Below the pieces are notes generated by a model. The model was not told the origin of the DNA, did no database searches, and saw only the letters and a list, made by a program, of their open reading frames with translations. A DNA stretch of 64,000 nt, taken from positions 62,001 through 126,000 of the forward strand of contig JADCAS010000007.1 in NCBI GenBank assembly GCA_020401865.1, given 5' to 3'. Each line of letters opens with the position of its first letter. The stretch's first letter is position 1. The position numbers and the translations under genes are program-made. The DNA is from Phenylobacterium sp. GTDB lineage: Bacteria; Pseudomonadota; Alphaproteobacteria; Caulobacterales; Caulobacteraceae. Shown one piece after another: positions 19,674-29,502 of the stretch.

Positions 19674-20084
19674 ATGTCCGAAACCCGCCGTCTGCTGCTC
19701 GTGGCCGCCGCCGCCCTCATTGATGTCGACGGTCGGGTGCTCATCTGCCAGCGGCCCGAGGGCAAGGCCCTGGCCGGGCTCTGGGAGTTTCCGGGCGGCA
19801 AGGTCGAGGCGGGGGAATCCCCAGAGGCCTGCCTGATCCGCGAGCTGTCCGAGGAGCTGGGCATCGGGGTCACCGAGGCCTGCCTCGCCCCCTTCGTCTT
19901 CGCCAGCTACGCGTACGAGGATTTCCACCTGCTCATGCCCCTCTACCTCGTCCGGCGCTGGACGGGGGTGGTGACGGCGAAGGAGCATGCGGGCCTGGCC
20001 TGGGTGAAGCCGAACCAGCTGGGCGACTATCCCATGCCGCCGGCGGACGCGCCCCTGGTGGCCTGGCTCCGGGACCTGGTCTGA
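19674..20084 (+). CDS. mutT: Nudix hydrolase, MutT-like (8-oxo-dGTP diphosphatase)
   Basis: The 136-residue protein has a clear Nudix box, GKVEAGESPEACLIRELSEELGI split over residues about 41-63, preceded by LAGLWEFPGG and followed by a PLYLVRRW strand and the W-K-P-N segment (LAWVKPNQLGDYPMPPAD) characteristic of MutT. MutT cleanses oxidised dGTP from the nucleotide pool. The first codons (MSETRRLLLVAAAALIDVDGRVLICQRP) are also typical. The next gene begins four bases after its stop. Confidence 0.92.
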   Translation: MSETRRLLLVAAAALIDVDGRVLICQRPEGKALAGLWEFPGGKVEAGESPEACLIRELSEELGIGVTEACLAPFVFASYAYEDFHLLMPLYLVRRWTGVVTAKEHAGLAWVKPNQLGDYPMPPADAPLVAWLRDLV

Positions 20085-20088
20085 GGCG

Positions 20089-20889
20089 ATGGCGGGGCTT
20101 GGCCCGGCCCTTTTCGACCTGGTGCGGGCCCGGGCCGACCGGCCGGGCTGGATCCTGGGCCTCTCCGGGGCGCAAGGATCGGGCAAGTCGACCCTGGCGG
20201 CGAACCTCGCCTCGATCCTGGAGGCGGAGGGCCGATCCTGCGCCGTCCTGTCCCTCGACGATCTCTATCTCGGCCCGGCGGCGCGGGCGGACCTCGCCCG
20301 GCGGGTGCATCCCCTCTTCGCCGTCCGGGGCCCGCCGGGAACCCACGACCCGGCCCTTGGCCTGTCGGTGCTGGACGCCCTGTCCCGCCCGGGCCCGGTC
20401 CACCTGCCGCGCTTTGACAAGGGCCGGGACGCCCCGGTCCCGGACGTCGATCAGCCGGTCTTCCCGGGTCCGGCCGACATCGTGATCTTCGAGGGCTGGT
20501 GCCTGGGCGCGCGGCCGGACCCCTCGGCGGCGACCTCTGCGCCCATCAACGCCCTCGAACGCGAGCACGACGCGGACGGGACCTGGCGCGGGGCGGTTGA
20601 GACGGCGCTGGCGGGACCCTACCAGGACCTCTTCGCGGCCCCGGACCTGACGGTCTTCCTCCGGGCGCCGGACTTCGAGACCGTCCGCCGCTGGCGGGGA
20701 GAGCAGGAGGCCGAGCTCGCCCGCGCCCTCGCCGACGGCCGGCCGGGCCGGTCCATGGGCGCCGCCGAGCTCGAGGCCTTCCTGGCCCGCTACGAGCGGA
20801 TCACCCGCCGGCTCATCGCCGATCCCCCGGGCGACTTCGTGGTCGACCTCGCGCCCGACCGCACGCCGGGACCGCTTCAGCGCCGCTGA
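20089..20889 (+). CDS. P-loop kinase resembling D-glycerate 3-kinase
   Basis: The 266-residue protein has a P-loop GLSGAQGSGKSTLAANLA (residues about 24-41), an SLDDLYLG segment with the acidic substrate-side residues, and FEGWCLGARPD further on. This set is seen in plant/fungal-type glycerate kinases and related bacterial proteins (phosphoribulokinase/uridine-kinase-like fold). It would phosphorylate glycerate or a similar small alcohol using ATP; specificity is inferred. It lies immediately downstream of mutT and its 3' end overlaps the convergent methyltransferase gene by 13 bases. Confidence 0.82.
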   Translation: MAGLGPALFDLVRARADRPGWILGLSGAQGSGKSTLAANLASILEAEGRSCAVLSLDDLYLGPAARADLARRVHPLFAVRGPPGTHDPALGLSVLDALSRPGPVHLPRFDKGRDAPVPDVDQPVFPGPADIVIFEGWCLGARPDPSAATSAPINALEREHDADGTWRGAVETALAGPYQDLFAAPDLTVFLRAPDFETVRRWRGEQEAELARALADGRPGRSMGAAELEAFLARYERITRRLIADPPGDFVVDLAPDRTPGPLQRR

Positions 20890-21806
20890 AGTTTCGTGCC
20901 CGGCACCGTCTGCTCCACGGCACCGAGGGCGTCCGCCAGCCGCACCTTCGCCGAGCCCGGCCGCAGGGGCTTCTGCTGGGTCTCCGAGGGCGACCAGCCT
21001 GTGAGGGTCAGGATCTCGAAGGTCGCCGGCAAGCGGCCGTCGGGATCGGCGAAGTCGCGGGCGTAGATCTCGAAGGCCCGGGCCAGGACCCATCGGGTCA
21101 GGGGCCGTGGGTGGCGTTCGGCCAGGACCGAGGTCTCGCCCATCCGGCGCAGGTCGGCCATCAGCTTGAGGGGATGGTCGTAGCGCACGGTCACCCGGTC
21201 GACGTCGGCCACGGGCAGGGCGAAGCCGGCCCTTTGCAGGAGGCCTGCGGCGTCGGAAGGGTCGGCGAAAGGCGAGACCCGGGGGCCGGCGCCGCCGGTC
21301 AGCTCCAGCTCGGCGGCGGTCAGGGCCTGGCGCAGCTCGGTCAGGGTCGCCCCGCCGAACAGGGCGCCGATGAAGAGGCCGTCTGGCTTCAGGGCCAGAC
21401 GCGCCTGGACCAGGGCGCCGATCACATCGTTGGCCCAGTGCAGGGACAGGCTGGAGACGATGAGGTCGAGACTTGCGGCGGCGAAGGGCAGGCGCTCCTC
21501 GTCCGCCTGGACCCGCATCCCGCTGCGACCGGACAGCATCCGGCCGGACAGGTCGGCCTCCACCAGCAGGCCGACCCGGGGCGCGGCGTCGCTGTCCGCC
21601 AGGGCCTGGGCGAAGGCGCCGTTGCGGGCGCCGAGGTCGACGGCGCGGGGGAAGTCGCGCATGATGGCCTCCAGGCGCATCACGATGTCCCCGGCGGCGC
21701 GGCGTTTCAGGAAGTCGGCCCCGGCATAGCCCGGGGAGGCCCTGTCCAGCCGCCGGCGCAGGAGGTCGCGGTCGAAGATTCGCGGGGGCGAAGCGGAGGG
21801 CGGCAT
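20877..21806 (-). CDS. SAM-dependent methyltransferase-fold protein, BioC/NDUFAF5-like
   Basis: The 309-residue protein opens PPRIFDRDLLRRRLDRASPG and has SAM-binding motif I as VDLGARNGAFAQALA, then LPFAAASLDLIVSSLSLHWANDVIGAL and LKPDGLFIGALFGG. This pattern matches the NDUFAF5/BioC-like family common in alphaproteobacteria; mitochondrial NDUFAF5 hydroxylates an arginine of respiratory complex I, so a role in complex I maturation is possible. It is not adjacent to biotin genes. Its ATG at 21806 overlaps the divergent comF ATG within a single CATG. An internal start (MRLEAIMRDF) is possible but would lose conserved N-terminal residues. Confidence 0.85.
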   Translation of the reverse strand: MPPSASPPRIFDRDLLRRRLDRASPGYAGADFLKRRAAGDIVMRLEAIMRDFPRAVDLGARNGAFAQALADSDAAPRVGLLVEADLSGRMLSGRSGMRVQADEERLPFAAASLDLIVSSLSLHWANDVIGALVQARLALKPDGLFIGALFGGATLTELRQALTAAELELTGGAGPRVSPFADPSDAAGLLQRAGFALPVADVDRVTVRYDHPLKLMADLRRMGETSVLAERHPRPLTRWVLARAFEIYARDFADPDGRLPATFEILTLTGWSPSETQQKPLRPGSAKVRLADALGAVEQTVPGTKLQRR

Positions 21807-22590
21807 GCGCCGGGACAATGAACGCTTCGGCCGGGCATGGGAACCCGCCGGCCCCCTGGCCCGGGCCGGCCGTGCGGTGCTGGACCTCATCTACCCGCAC
21901 CGGGCCCTGGACGATGACAGTCCGGTCCTCACGCCGGGCCTGACCGCCGCGGCCTGGAGCCGTATCGCCTTCCTGGATGATCCGGTCTGTGACGGCTGCG
22001 GGACTCCCTTCGAGTTCAGTCTGGGGCCAGGCGCCCGCTGCGCCGCCTGCCTGGGCAAGCCCAGGGCCTTTGACCGGGCCCGGGCGGCCTGTCTCTATGA
22101 CGAGACTTCGCGCGGTCCGGTCCTGCAGCTGAAGTACGCCGACCGGACGGACCTGGCGCCCCTGTTCACGCGCTGGATCTCGCGCTCGGCCCGGGACCTG
22201 CTGGCCGGCGCCGACGCCATCGCCCCGGTGCCCCTGCACGCCTCGCGCCTGTTCCGCCGGCGCTACAACCAGGCCGCCGAGATCGCCCGGCCCCTGGCCC
22301 GGCTCTGGTCGACGGACTACCTGGCCGACGCCCTGGTCCGCAGGCGCGACACCGGCGCCCAGGCGGGGCGATCAGGGACGGGGCGCCGCCGCAATGTCGC
22401 CGCCGCCTTCACCGTCCCCGAGGGCCGGAAGCGGCTGGTGGAGGGGCGCCGCATCCTGCTGATTGACGATGTCATGACCACCGGGGCGACGTTGGAGTCC
22501 TGCGCCCGGGCCCTGCGCGCAGCGGGCGCCGCAGGGGTGGACGCCGCCGTCATCGCCAGGGTTAAAGACCCGGCAAGCCTCACCATATAG
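21805..22590 (+). CDS. comF: ComF-family phosphoribosyltransferase-like protein
   Basis: The 261-residue protein has the double zinc-finger-like N-terminus (CDGCGTPF then CAACLGKP), the RARAACLYDETSRGPVLQLKY segment, and a phosphoribosyltransferase core with PVPLHASRLFRRRYNQAAEIA and the PRPP loop ILLIDDVMTTGATLESC. ComF proteins are linked to DNA uptake in competent bacteria, but homologues are widespread and their exact role is unclear. GGAGG lies five bases before the ATG. grxC follows after 30 bases. Confidence 0.92.
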   Translation: MRRDNERFGRAWEPAGPLARAGRAVLDLIYPHRALDDDSPVLTPGLTAAAWSRIAFLDDPVCDGCGTPFEFSLGPGARCAACLGKPRAFDRARAACLYDETSRGPVLQLKYADRTDLAPLFTRWISRSARDLLAGADAIAPVPLHASRLFRRRYNQAAEIARPLARLWSTDYLADALVRRRDTGAQAGRSGTGRRRNVAAAFTVPEGRKRLVEGRRILLIDDVMTTGATLESCARALRAAGAAGVDAAVIARVKDPASLTI

Positions 22591-22620
22591 ACCGTATCCC
22601 GACAGCCGAGGGAGAGCCGC

Positions 22621-22878
22621 ATGGCCGCCGTGACCATCTATACCAAGCCCTTCTGCCCCTACTGCGTGCGGGCCCTGGGCCTGCTGGAGCGCAAGGGCGC
22701 CGAGGTCACCGAGATCGAGGCCGCCTTCGACGCCGGCAAGCGGGCCGAGATGCTTCAGAAGTCTGGCGGCGCGGCCACCTATCCGCAGATCTTCATCGGC
22801 GACCGGCACGTCGGCGGCTGCGACGACCTGCATGACCTGGAGGCGCGGGGCCGCCTCGACGCCCTCCTGGCGGGCTGA
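22621..22878 (+). CDS. grxC: Glutaredoxin 3
   Basis: This 85-residue dithiol glutaredoxin has the active site KPFCPYCVRA, the cis-Pro segment TYPQIFIGDRHVGGCDDLHDL and a GSH-binding GG-C-DDL. It reduces protein disulfides or ribonucleotide reductase using glutathione. The start codon follows GGGAGAG at suitable distance. It lies in a tight rightward run (comF, grxC, amidase, DUF1178), an arrangement I recall from other Caulobacterales and rhizobia. Confidence 0.96.
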   Translation: MAAVTIYTKPFCPYCVRALGLLERKGAEVTEIEAAFDAGKRAEMLQKSGGAATYPQIFIGDRHVGGCDDLHDLEARGRLDALLAG

Positions 22879-22882
22879 GGCG

Positions 22883-23710
22883 GTGCGCGTCGCCCTCGTC
22901 CAGACCCGGACGCCGGCCTCCCAGGCCGCCGCCCTGGATCACGTCCTGCCCCTGGCGCGGCAGGCGGCGGACGCCGGCGCGACGCTGATCCTGACGCCGG
23001 AGGGAACCAACATCCTGCAGAAGGACCGCGATCGCCTGAAGGCGGCCCTGACCACCGTCGAGGCCGATCCCGTGGTCTGCGGCCTGCGCGACCTGGCGCG
23101 GGAGCGGGGCGTGCACGTTCTGGTCGGGTCAGCCCTGGTGGACGCCGGCGGTGAAAAGGCCGCCAACCGCAGCCTGCTGATCGGGCCCGACGGCGGGATT
23201 GTCGCGGGTTACGACAAGCTGCACATGTTCGATGTGGACCTGCCCACAGGCGAGACCGCCCGGGAGAGCGCCGCCTATACCCCCGGCGACCGGGCGATCA
23301 CCGCCCTGGCTGGCGAGGGCCGACTGGGCCTGACCATCTGCTACGACATGCGCTTTCCCGCCCTCTACCGGGCCCTGGCCCTGGCCGGCGCCGAGGTCAT
23401 GACTGTGCCCGCCGCCTTCACCCGGCCGACCGGAGAAGCGCACTGGGAGATTCTGCTGAGGGCCCGGGCCATCGAGACCGGCAGCTTCGTCCTCGCCCCG
23501 GCCCAGGGCGGCTTCCACGAGGATGGGCGGGGCACCTGGGGCCGTAGCCTGGCGGTGGGCCCCTGGGGCGAGGTCCTCGGCGTCCTCGACCATGACGAGC
23601 CCGGCTTTCTGGTGGCGGACCTTGACCTTCCGGCCGCCGCCCGCGCCCGCCGGTCCATCCCGGCCCTGGCCAACGCCCGCGCCTTCTCAGGCCCGGAGCC
23701 CCTCGCGTGA
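22883..23710 (+). CDS. Carbon-nitrogen hydrolase, Nit1-like amidase
   Basis: The 275-residue nitrilase-superfamily protein has the Glu-Lys-Cys triad in TPEGTN, YDKLHMFDVD and TICYDMRFP. The KLHMFDVD and YDMRFP signatures point to the Nit1/Nit branch, whose known members are deaminated-glutathione amidases (a metabolite repair role); this fits the neighbouring glutaredoxin, although the link is inference. GTG 22883 is used as start, four bases after the grxC stop. It overlaps the next gene by four bases. Confidence 0.88.
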   Translation: MRVALVQTRTPASQAAALDHVLPLARQAADAGATLILTPEGTNILQKDRDRLKAALTTVEADPVVCGLRDLARERGVHVLVGSALVDAGGEKAANRSLLIGPDGGIVAGYDKLHMFDVDLPTGETARESAAYTPGDRAITALAGEGRLGLTICYDMRFPALYRALALAGAEVMTVPAAFTRPTGEAHWEILLRARAIETGSFVLAPAQGGFHEDGRGTWGRSLAVGPWGEVLGVLDHDEPGFLVADLDLPAAARARRSIPALANARAFSGPEPLA

Positions 23711-24135
23711 TCCGCTACGCCCTGGCCTGTGGCGCCGGCCACGCCTTCGAAGGCTGGTTCGGCGGATCCGACGACTTCGACGACCAGTCGGCCCGGGGGC
23801 TTGTCTCGTGCCCGATGTGCGGGTCGCCGGACGTGCGCAAGCAGATCATGGCGCCGGCCGTCGTGACCTCGAAGGGCAAGGCCGGATCGGTTCCCGGGCC
23901 GTCCCGCGAGATGATGATGGAGATGGTCAGCCGCGTCCGCCGGCACGTCGGGGACAACTTCGACTATGTCGGAGACAGCTTCGCCCGCGAGGCCCGGGCC
24001 ATCCATGAGGGCCGGTCCGAGGAGCGGGGCATCTATGGCGAGGCGACGCCGGAGGAGGCCCGCGCCCTTCTGGAGGACGGCGTCCCCGTGGCTCCGCTGC
24101 CTCAACCGCCGCCGGATCGTCAGGACCTCAACTGA
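23707..24135 (+). CDS. DUF1178 protein with a zinc-ribbon-like Cys pair
   Basis: The 142-residue protein starts with GTG overlapping the upstream stop (GTGA) and has the DUF1178 layout: IRYALACGAGHAFEGWFGGSDDFDDQ, a CPMCGS pair that could hold metal with the earlier Cys, a helical middle (MMMEMVSRVRRHVGDNFDYVG) and the conserved tail EERGIYGEATPEEARALLEDG with a Pro-rich end. Function of the family is unknown. It is translationally coupled to the amidase, and this pairing appears conserved in alphaproteobacteria as far as I recall. Confidence 0.92.
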   Translation: MIRYALACGAGHAFEGWFGGSDDFDDQSARGLVSCPMCGSPDVRKQIMAPAVVTSKGKAGSVPGPSREMMMEMVSRVRRHVGDNFDYVGDSFAREARAIHEGRSEERGIYGEATPEEARALLEDGVPVAPLPQPPPDRQDLN

Positions 24136-24195
24136 TCGTGACGAGCCGGGCGGGGTCCCTGCGCTCTAGACTGGGGTGCTGCCTGAGGAGGCCTC

Positions 24196-25614
24196 ATGTT
24201 CCGTTCCCTGCTGATCGCCAGTCTCGCCCTTCTGGGCGCCGCCCCTGTCGCCGCGGCTCCTCCGGCCCAGACCGTCCTGAGGCCAGGCCAGGTCGCCTTC
24301 CGTGATCTCTACAAGGAGCTCATAGAGACGAACACGACCCTCTCGTCCGGCAGTTGCACCCTGGCGGCCGAGCGCCTCGCGGTGCGCCTCAAGGCCGCGG
24401 GCTACACCGATCGGGAGATGGAGGTGGTGGTCCCGCCCGGTCAGCCCAAGCAGGGCGCCCTGGTGGCGACCCTCGCCGGGACGGACCCGAGGCTGAAGCC
24501 CATCCTCCTTCTCGCCCACATTGACGTGGTCGAGGCCAATCGGGCGGACTGGGAGCGGGATCCCTTCACCCTGGTGGAGGAGAACGGCTTCTTCTATGCT
24601 CGCGGCGCCATCGATGACAAGGCGATGGCCGCCGCCTTCGCCGACAACATGATCCGCTACAAGCGCGAGGGGTTTAAGCCGAAGCGCAGCCTGCGCCTGG
24701 CCCTGACCTGCGGCGAGGAAACCCCCGACGCCTTCAACGGCGTGGAGTGGATGATCGCCAACCGCCCGGACCTGCTGGACGCCGAGTTCGCGCTGAACGA
24801 AGGCGCCAACGGACAGATCGGCCCCGACGGGAAGAAGGTCTTCCTGGGCATCCAGGCGGGAGAGAAGGTCTACCAGGACTTCACCCTGCGCATCACCAAC
24901 CCGGGCGGACATTCCTCCCGGCCCGTCAAGGACAACGCCATCGTCCGCCTGTCCCATGGCCTCGCCCGGATCGGCGCCCATGACTTCCCCATCGCCCTCA
25001 ATGAGGCGACCCGGAACCACTATGCGCAGATGGCCGCCATCGAGGGCGGCGAGACCGGAGCAGCCATGAAGTCCCTGGCGGCCAATCCCGCCGACACGGC
25101 GGCGGCCGACTTCCTTGCCCGCTCGCCGGGCCGCAACTCCATGATGCGCACCACCTGCGTACCGACCCAGGTCAAGGCCGGCCATGCCCCCAACGCCCTG
25201 CCCCAGAGGGCGGAGGCCAATGTGAACTGCCGGATCCTGCCCGGCGAGAAGGTCGAGGATGTCCGCCAGACCCTGGTCCGGGTCATCAACGACCCCGGGA
25301 TCTCGGTGGAGACGGTGGGAAGGCCCAGCCCGGTCTCGACGCCGCCCCCGCTCAACACCCGCATCATGGGCCCGGCGACCAAGGTGGCCGCCGCCATGTG
25401 GCCCGGCGTTCCGATCGTGCCCGCCATGGCGACAGGCGCCACGGACGGCCGCTTTCTGCTGGCGGCCGGCACGCCGACCTACGGTCTCTCGGGCATGTTC
25501 CTCCCGCCTGGAGACAGCGGCGCGCACGGGCTTAATGAGCGCATCGGCGTCCAGGCCCTCTACGAGGGACGAGACTTTCTCTACGAGGTGGTCAAGCTCT
25601 ACGCCCGCAACTGA
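24196..25614 (+). CDS. M20 family metallopeptidase with signal peptide
   Basis: The 472-residue protein begins with a signal peptide (MFRSLLIASLALLGAAPVAAA), so it acts in the periplasm or outside. The M20 di-zinc motifs are clear: ILLLAHIDVVEA, the bridging Asp in GAIDDKAMAAAF, CGEETPDAFNG and a late His region GDSGAHGLNERIG. The dimerisation lid sits between (TNPGGHSSRPVKDNAI). M20 peptidases of this sort cleave dipeptides, acyl-amino acids or C-terminal residues; the substrate cannot be assigned. The next 108 bases before clpB hold a hairpin. Confidence 0.92.
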   Translation: MFRSLLIASLALLGAAPVAAAPPAQTVLRPGQVAFRDLYKELIETNTTLSSGSCTLAAERLAVRLKAAGYTDREMEVVVPPGQPKQGALVATLAGTDPRLKPILLLAHIDVVEANRADWERDPFTLVEENGFFYARGAIDDKAMAAAFADNMIRYKREGFKPKRSLRLALTCGEETPDAFNGVEWMIANRPDLLDAEFALNEGANGQIGPDGKKVFLGIQAGEKVYQDFTLRITNPGGHSSRPVKDNAIVRLSHGLARIGAHDFPIALNEATRNHYAQMAAIEGGETGAAMKSLAANPADTAAADFLARSPGRNSMMRTTCVPTQVKAGHAPNALPQRAEANVNCRILPGEKVEDVRQTLVRVINDPGISVETVGRPSPVSTPPPLNTRIMGPATKVAAAMWPGVPIVPAMATGATDGRFLLAAGTPTYGLSGMFLPPGDSGAHGLNERIGVQALYEGRDFLYEVVKLYARN

Positions 25615-25634
25615 TCGCGGCGCCCGGGCCTCTT

Positions 25635-25654
25635 GTGTGGCGGAAGCGCCACAC
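25635..25654. other. Perfect hairpin upstream of clpB
   Basis: GTGTGGCG and CGCCACAC form a perfect 8-bp stem around a GAAG loop, 20 bases after the peptidase stop and 68 before clpB. No T-run follows, so it is either a weak terminator for the peptidase gene or a regulatory structure in the clpB leader. CTTGAT at 25679-25684 is a possible heat-shock -35 element, but I see no convincing -10 partner. Confidence 0.4.
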
Positions 25655-25722
25655 TACATCCCCCGTGAGGCGGTTGCGCTTGATCAAGGCGACCGCCGGA
25701 ATTCCGCCTCACGAGGGGACAC

Positions 25723-28305
<2,583 letters not shown>

Positions 28306-28314
28306 CCGTGAGAA

Positions 28315-28338
28315 GGGGCGAGGCTCAGGCCTCGCCCC
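28315..28338. terminator. Hairpin terminator between convergent clpB and leucine dehydrogenase genes
   Basis: GGGGCGAGGC and GCCTCGCCCC form a perfect 10-bp stem with a TCAG loop, nine bases after the clpB stop and 61 bases past the stop of the convergent gene. The stem can act on both strands. There is no clear T-run, so termination strength is uncertain. Confidence 0.65.
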
Positions 28339-28399
28339 GCCATGTCTCGACGCTTCGGGTCGCCACCTTCAGCCGACGCCCGGGCGGAGGCAGCCCGGG

Positions 28400-29452
28400 C
28401 TATAGCGCCCCTTCGAGCGCTTTCGTCCTGCGCGCGAAGCGTTCCTCTGCGATGCGATCCGCGATCTCACCCGTGGGTCGTCCCTCGCTTTCCGAGCGCG
28501 CGATCACCTCACGGAAGGTCTCGCCAAGAGAGGCGACATGCCGTTCAACCGCATCGGGATCCCAACGTGACCTCTGATAGTGCAGATTGATGATCCCGCC
28601 GGCGTTCGCGAGATAGTCGGGACAATAGAGTATGCCCCTTTTTGCCAGACGGGCGTCGTCTTCAGGGCGGGCCAGCTGGTTGTTGGCGCCGCCGACGATC
28701 GCCTTCGCCTTCAGGTCCGGAATGGTTGCGGAAGACAGTACGCCGCCCAGGGCGCAGGGCGCCAGGATCTCGCAGGTTTCGCGCAGAATCGCTTCGTCAC
28801 CGACGACCTGGGCGCCAATGTCAGCGGCCAGGGCTTCGGCCCTCTTGGCGTCGGTGTCCGCCAGGACGAGGTCAGCCCCTTCATGCGCCAGGATGCGGGC
28901 CAGACGCTCGCCGACATTGCCGACGCCCTGAACGGCGATCCTGCGACCGGCCAGGCTCGCGGAACCCCAGATCTTCCCCGCCGCCGAGCGCATGCAGTGA
29001 TAGACCCCGAGCGCCGTGGAGCCCGACGCGTTTCCAGCCTCGGGCAGGAACCCAGCGGCGTGGCGTGTCCTTCGCGCGATCACCTGGACGTCCTCCAGGG
29101 TCGTACCGGAGTCGAAGGAGGTGATGTAGCGCCCTCCGAGGCTCTCAACGAAATCACCCATGGCCTCGAGCAGGGTCTCGGTCTTTTCCCGCCTCGGGTC
29201 GGCGATGATGATCGCCTTGCCGCCGCCATAGGGAATGTCTGCGATGGCGTTCTTGTAGGTCATGCCCCGGGAAAGCCGCAGGACGTCGCGGAGCGCGTCA
29301 TCCAGGGTGGGGTAGGGAAGAATCCGGCAGCCGCCGATCGCAGGCCCGCGGTTCTCGTTGTGCACAGCGATGATGGCCTTCAGCCCGCTCGCCTTTTCTT
29401 GACGTGCGGTGACAAGGGCATGGTCGGCAAAGTCCGCATGGGTGTCGAACAT
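28400..29452 (-). CDS. Leucine/valine/phenylalanine dehydrogenase (Glu/Leu/Phe/Val family)
   Basis: The 350-residue protein would oxidatively deaminate a branched-chain or aromatic amino acid with NAD, releasing ammonia and a 2-oxoacid. Visible features: PAIGGCRILPYP, the catalytic-lysine region SRGMTYKNAIADIPYGGGKAII, and the Rossmann motif IAVQGVGNVGERLARIL. The short length and GGCR-type motif fit leucine dehydrogenase rather than glutamate dehydrogenase. I chose ATG 29452 (MFDTHADF), with GGAG about seven bases upstream; GTG 29506 would overlap the upstream stop and add a non-conserved leader. It is directly downstream of a 2-oxoacid oxidoreductase gene, a sensible functional pair. Confidence 0.88.
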   Translation of the reverse strand: MFDTHADFADHALVTARQEKASGLKAIIAVHNENRGPAIGGCRILPYPTLDDALRDVLRLSRGMTYKNAIADIPYGGGKAIIIADPRREKTETLLEAMGDFVESLGGRYITSFDSGTTLEDVQVIARRTRHAAGFLPEAGNASGSTALGVYHCMRSAAGKIWGSASLAGRRIAVQGVGNVGERLARILAHEGADLVLADTDAKRAEALAADIGAQVVGDEAILRETCEILAPCALGGVLSSATIPDLKAKAIVGGANNQLARPEDDARLAKRGILYCPDYLANAGGIINLHYQRSRWDPDAVERHVASLGETFREVIARSESEGRPTGEIADRIAEERFARRTKALEGAL

Positions 29453-29502
29453 CAGAGTCTCCAGAGTCTTCGATGGACCGGTCTCGTTCGGGGGGGCGCG
29501 CC

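Noticed and set aside
18196..19836. Long rightward frame opposite the DEAD-box helicase
   Set aside because: The helicase motifs on the minus strand are complete. The plus-strand product has low-complexity Gly/Asp/Leu sequence only.
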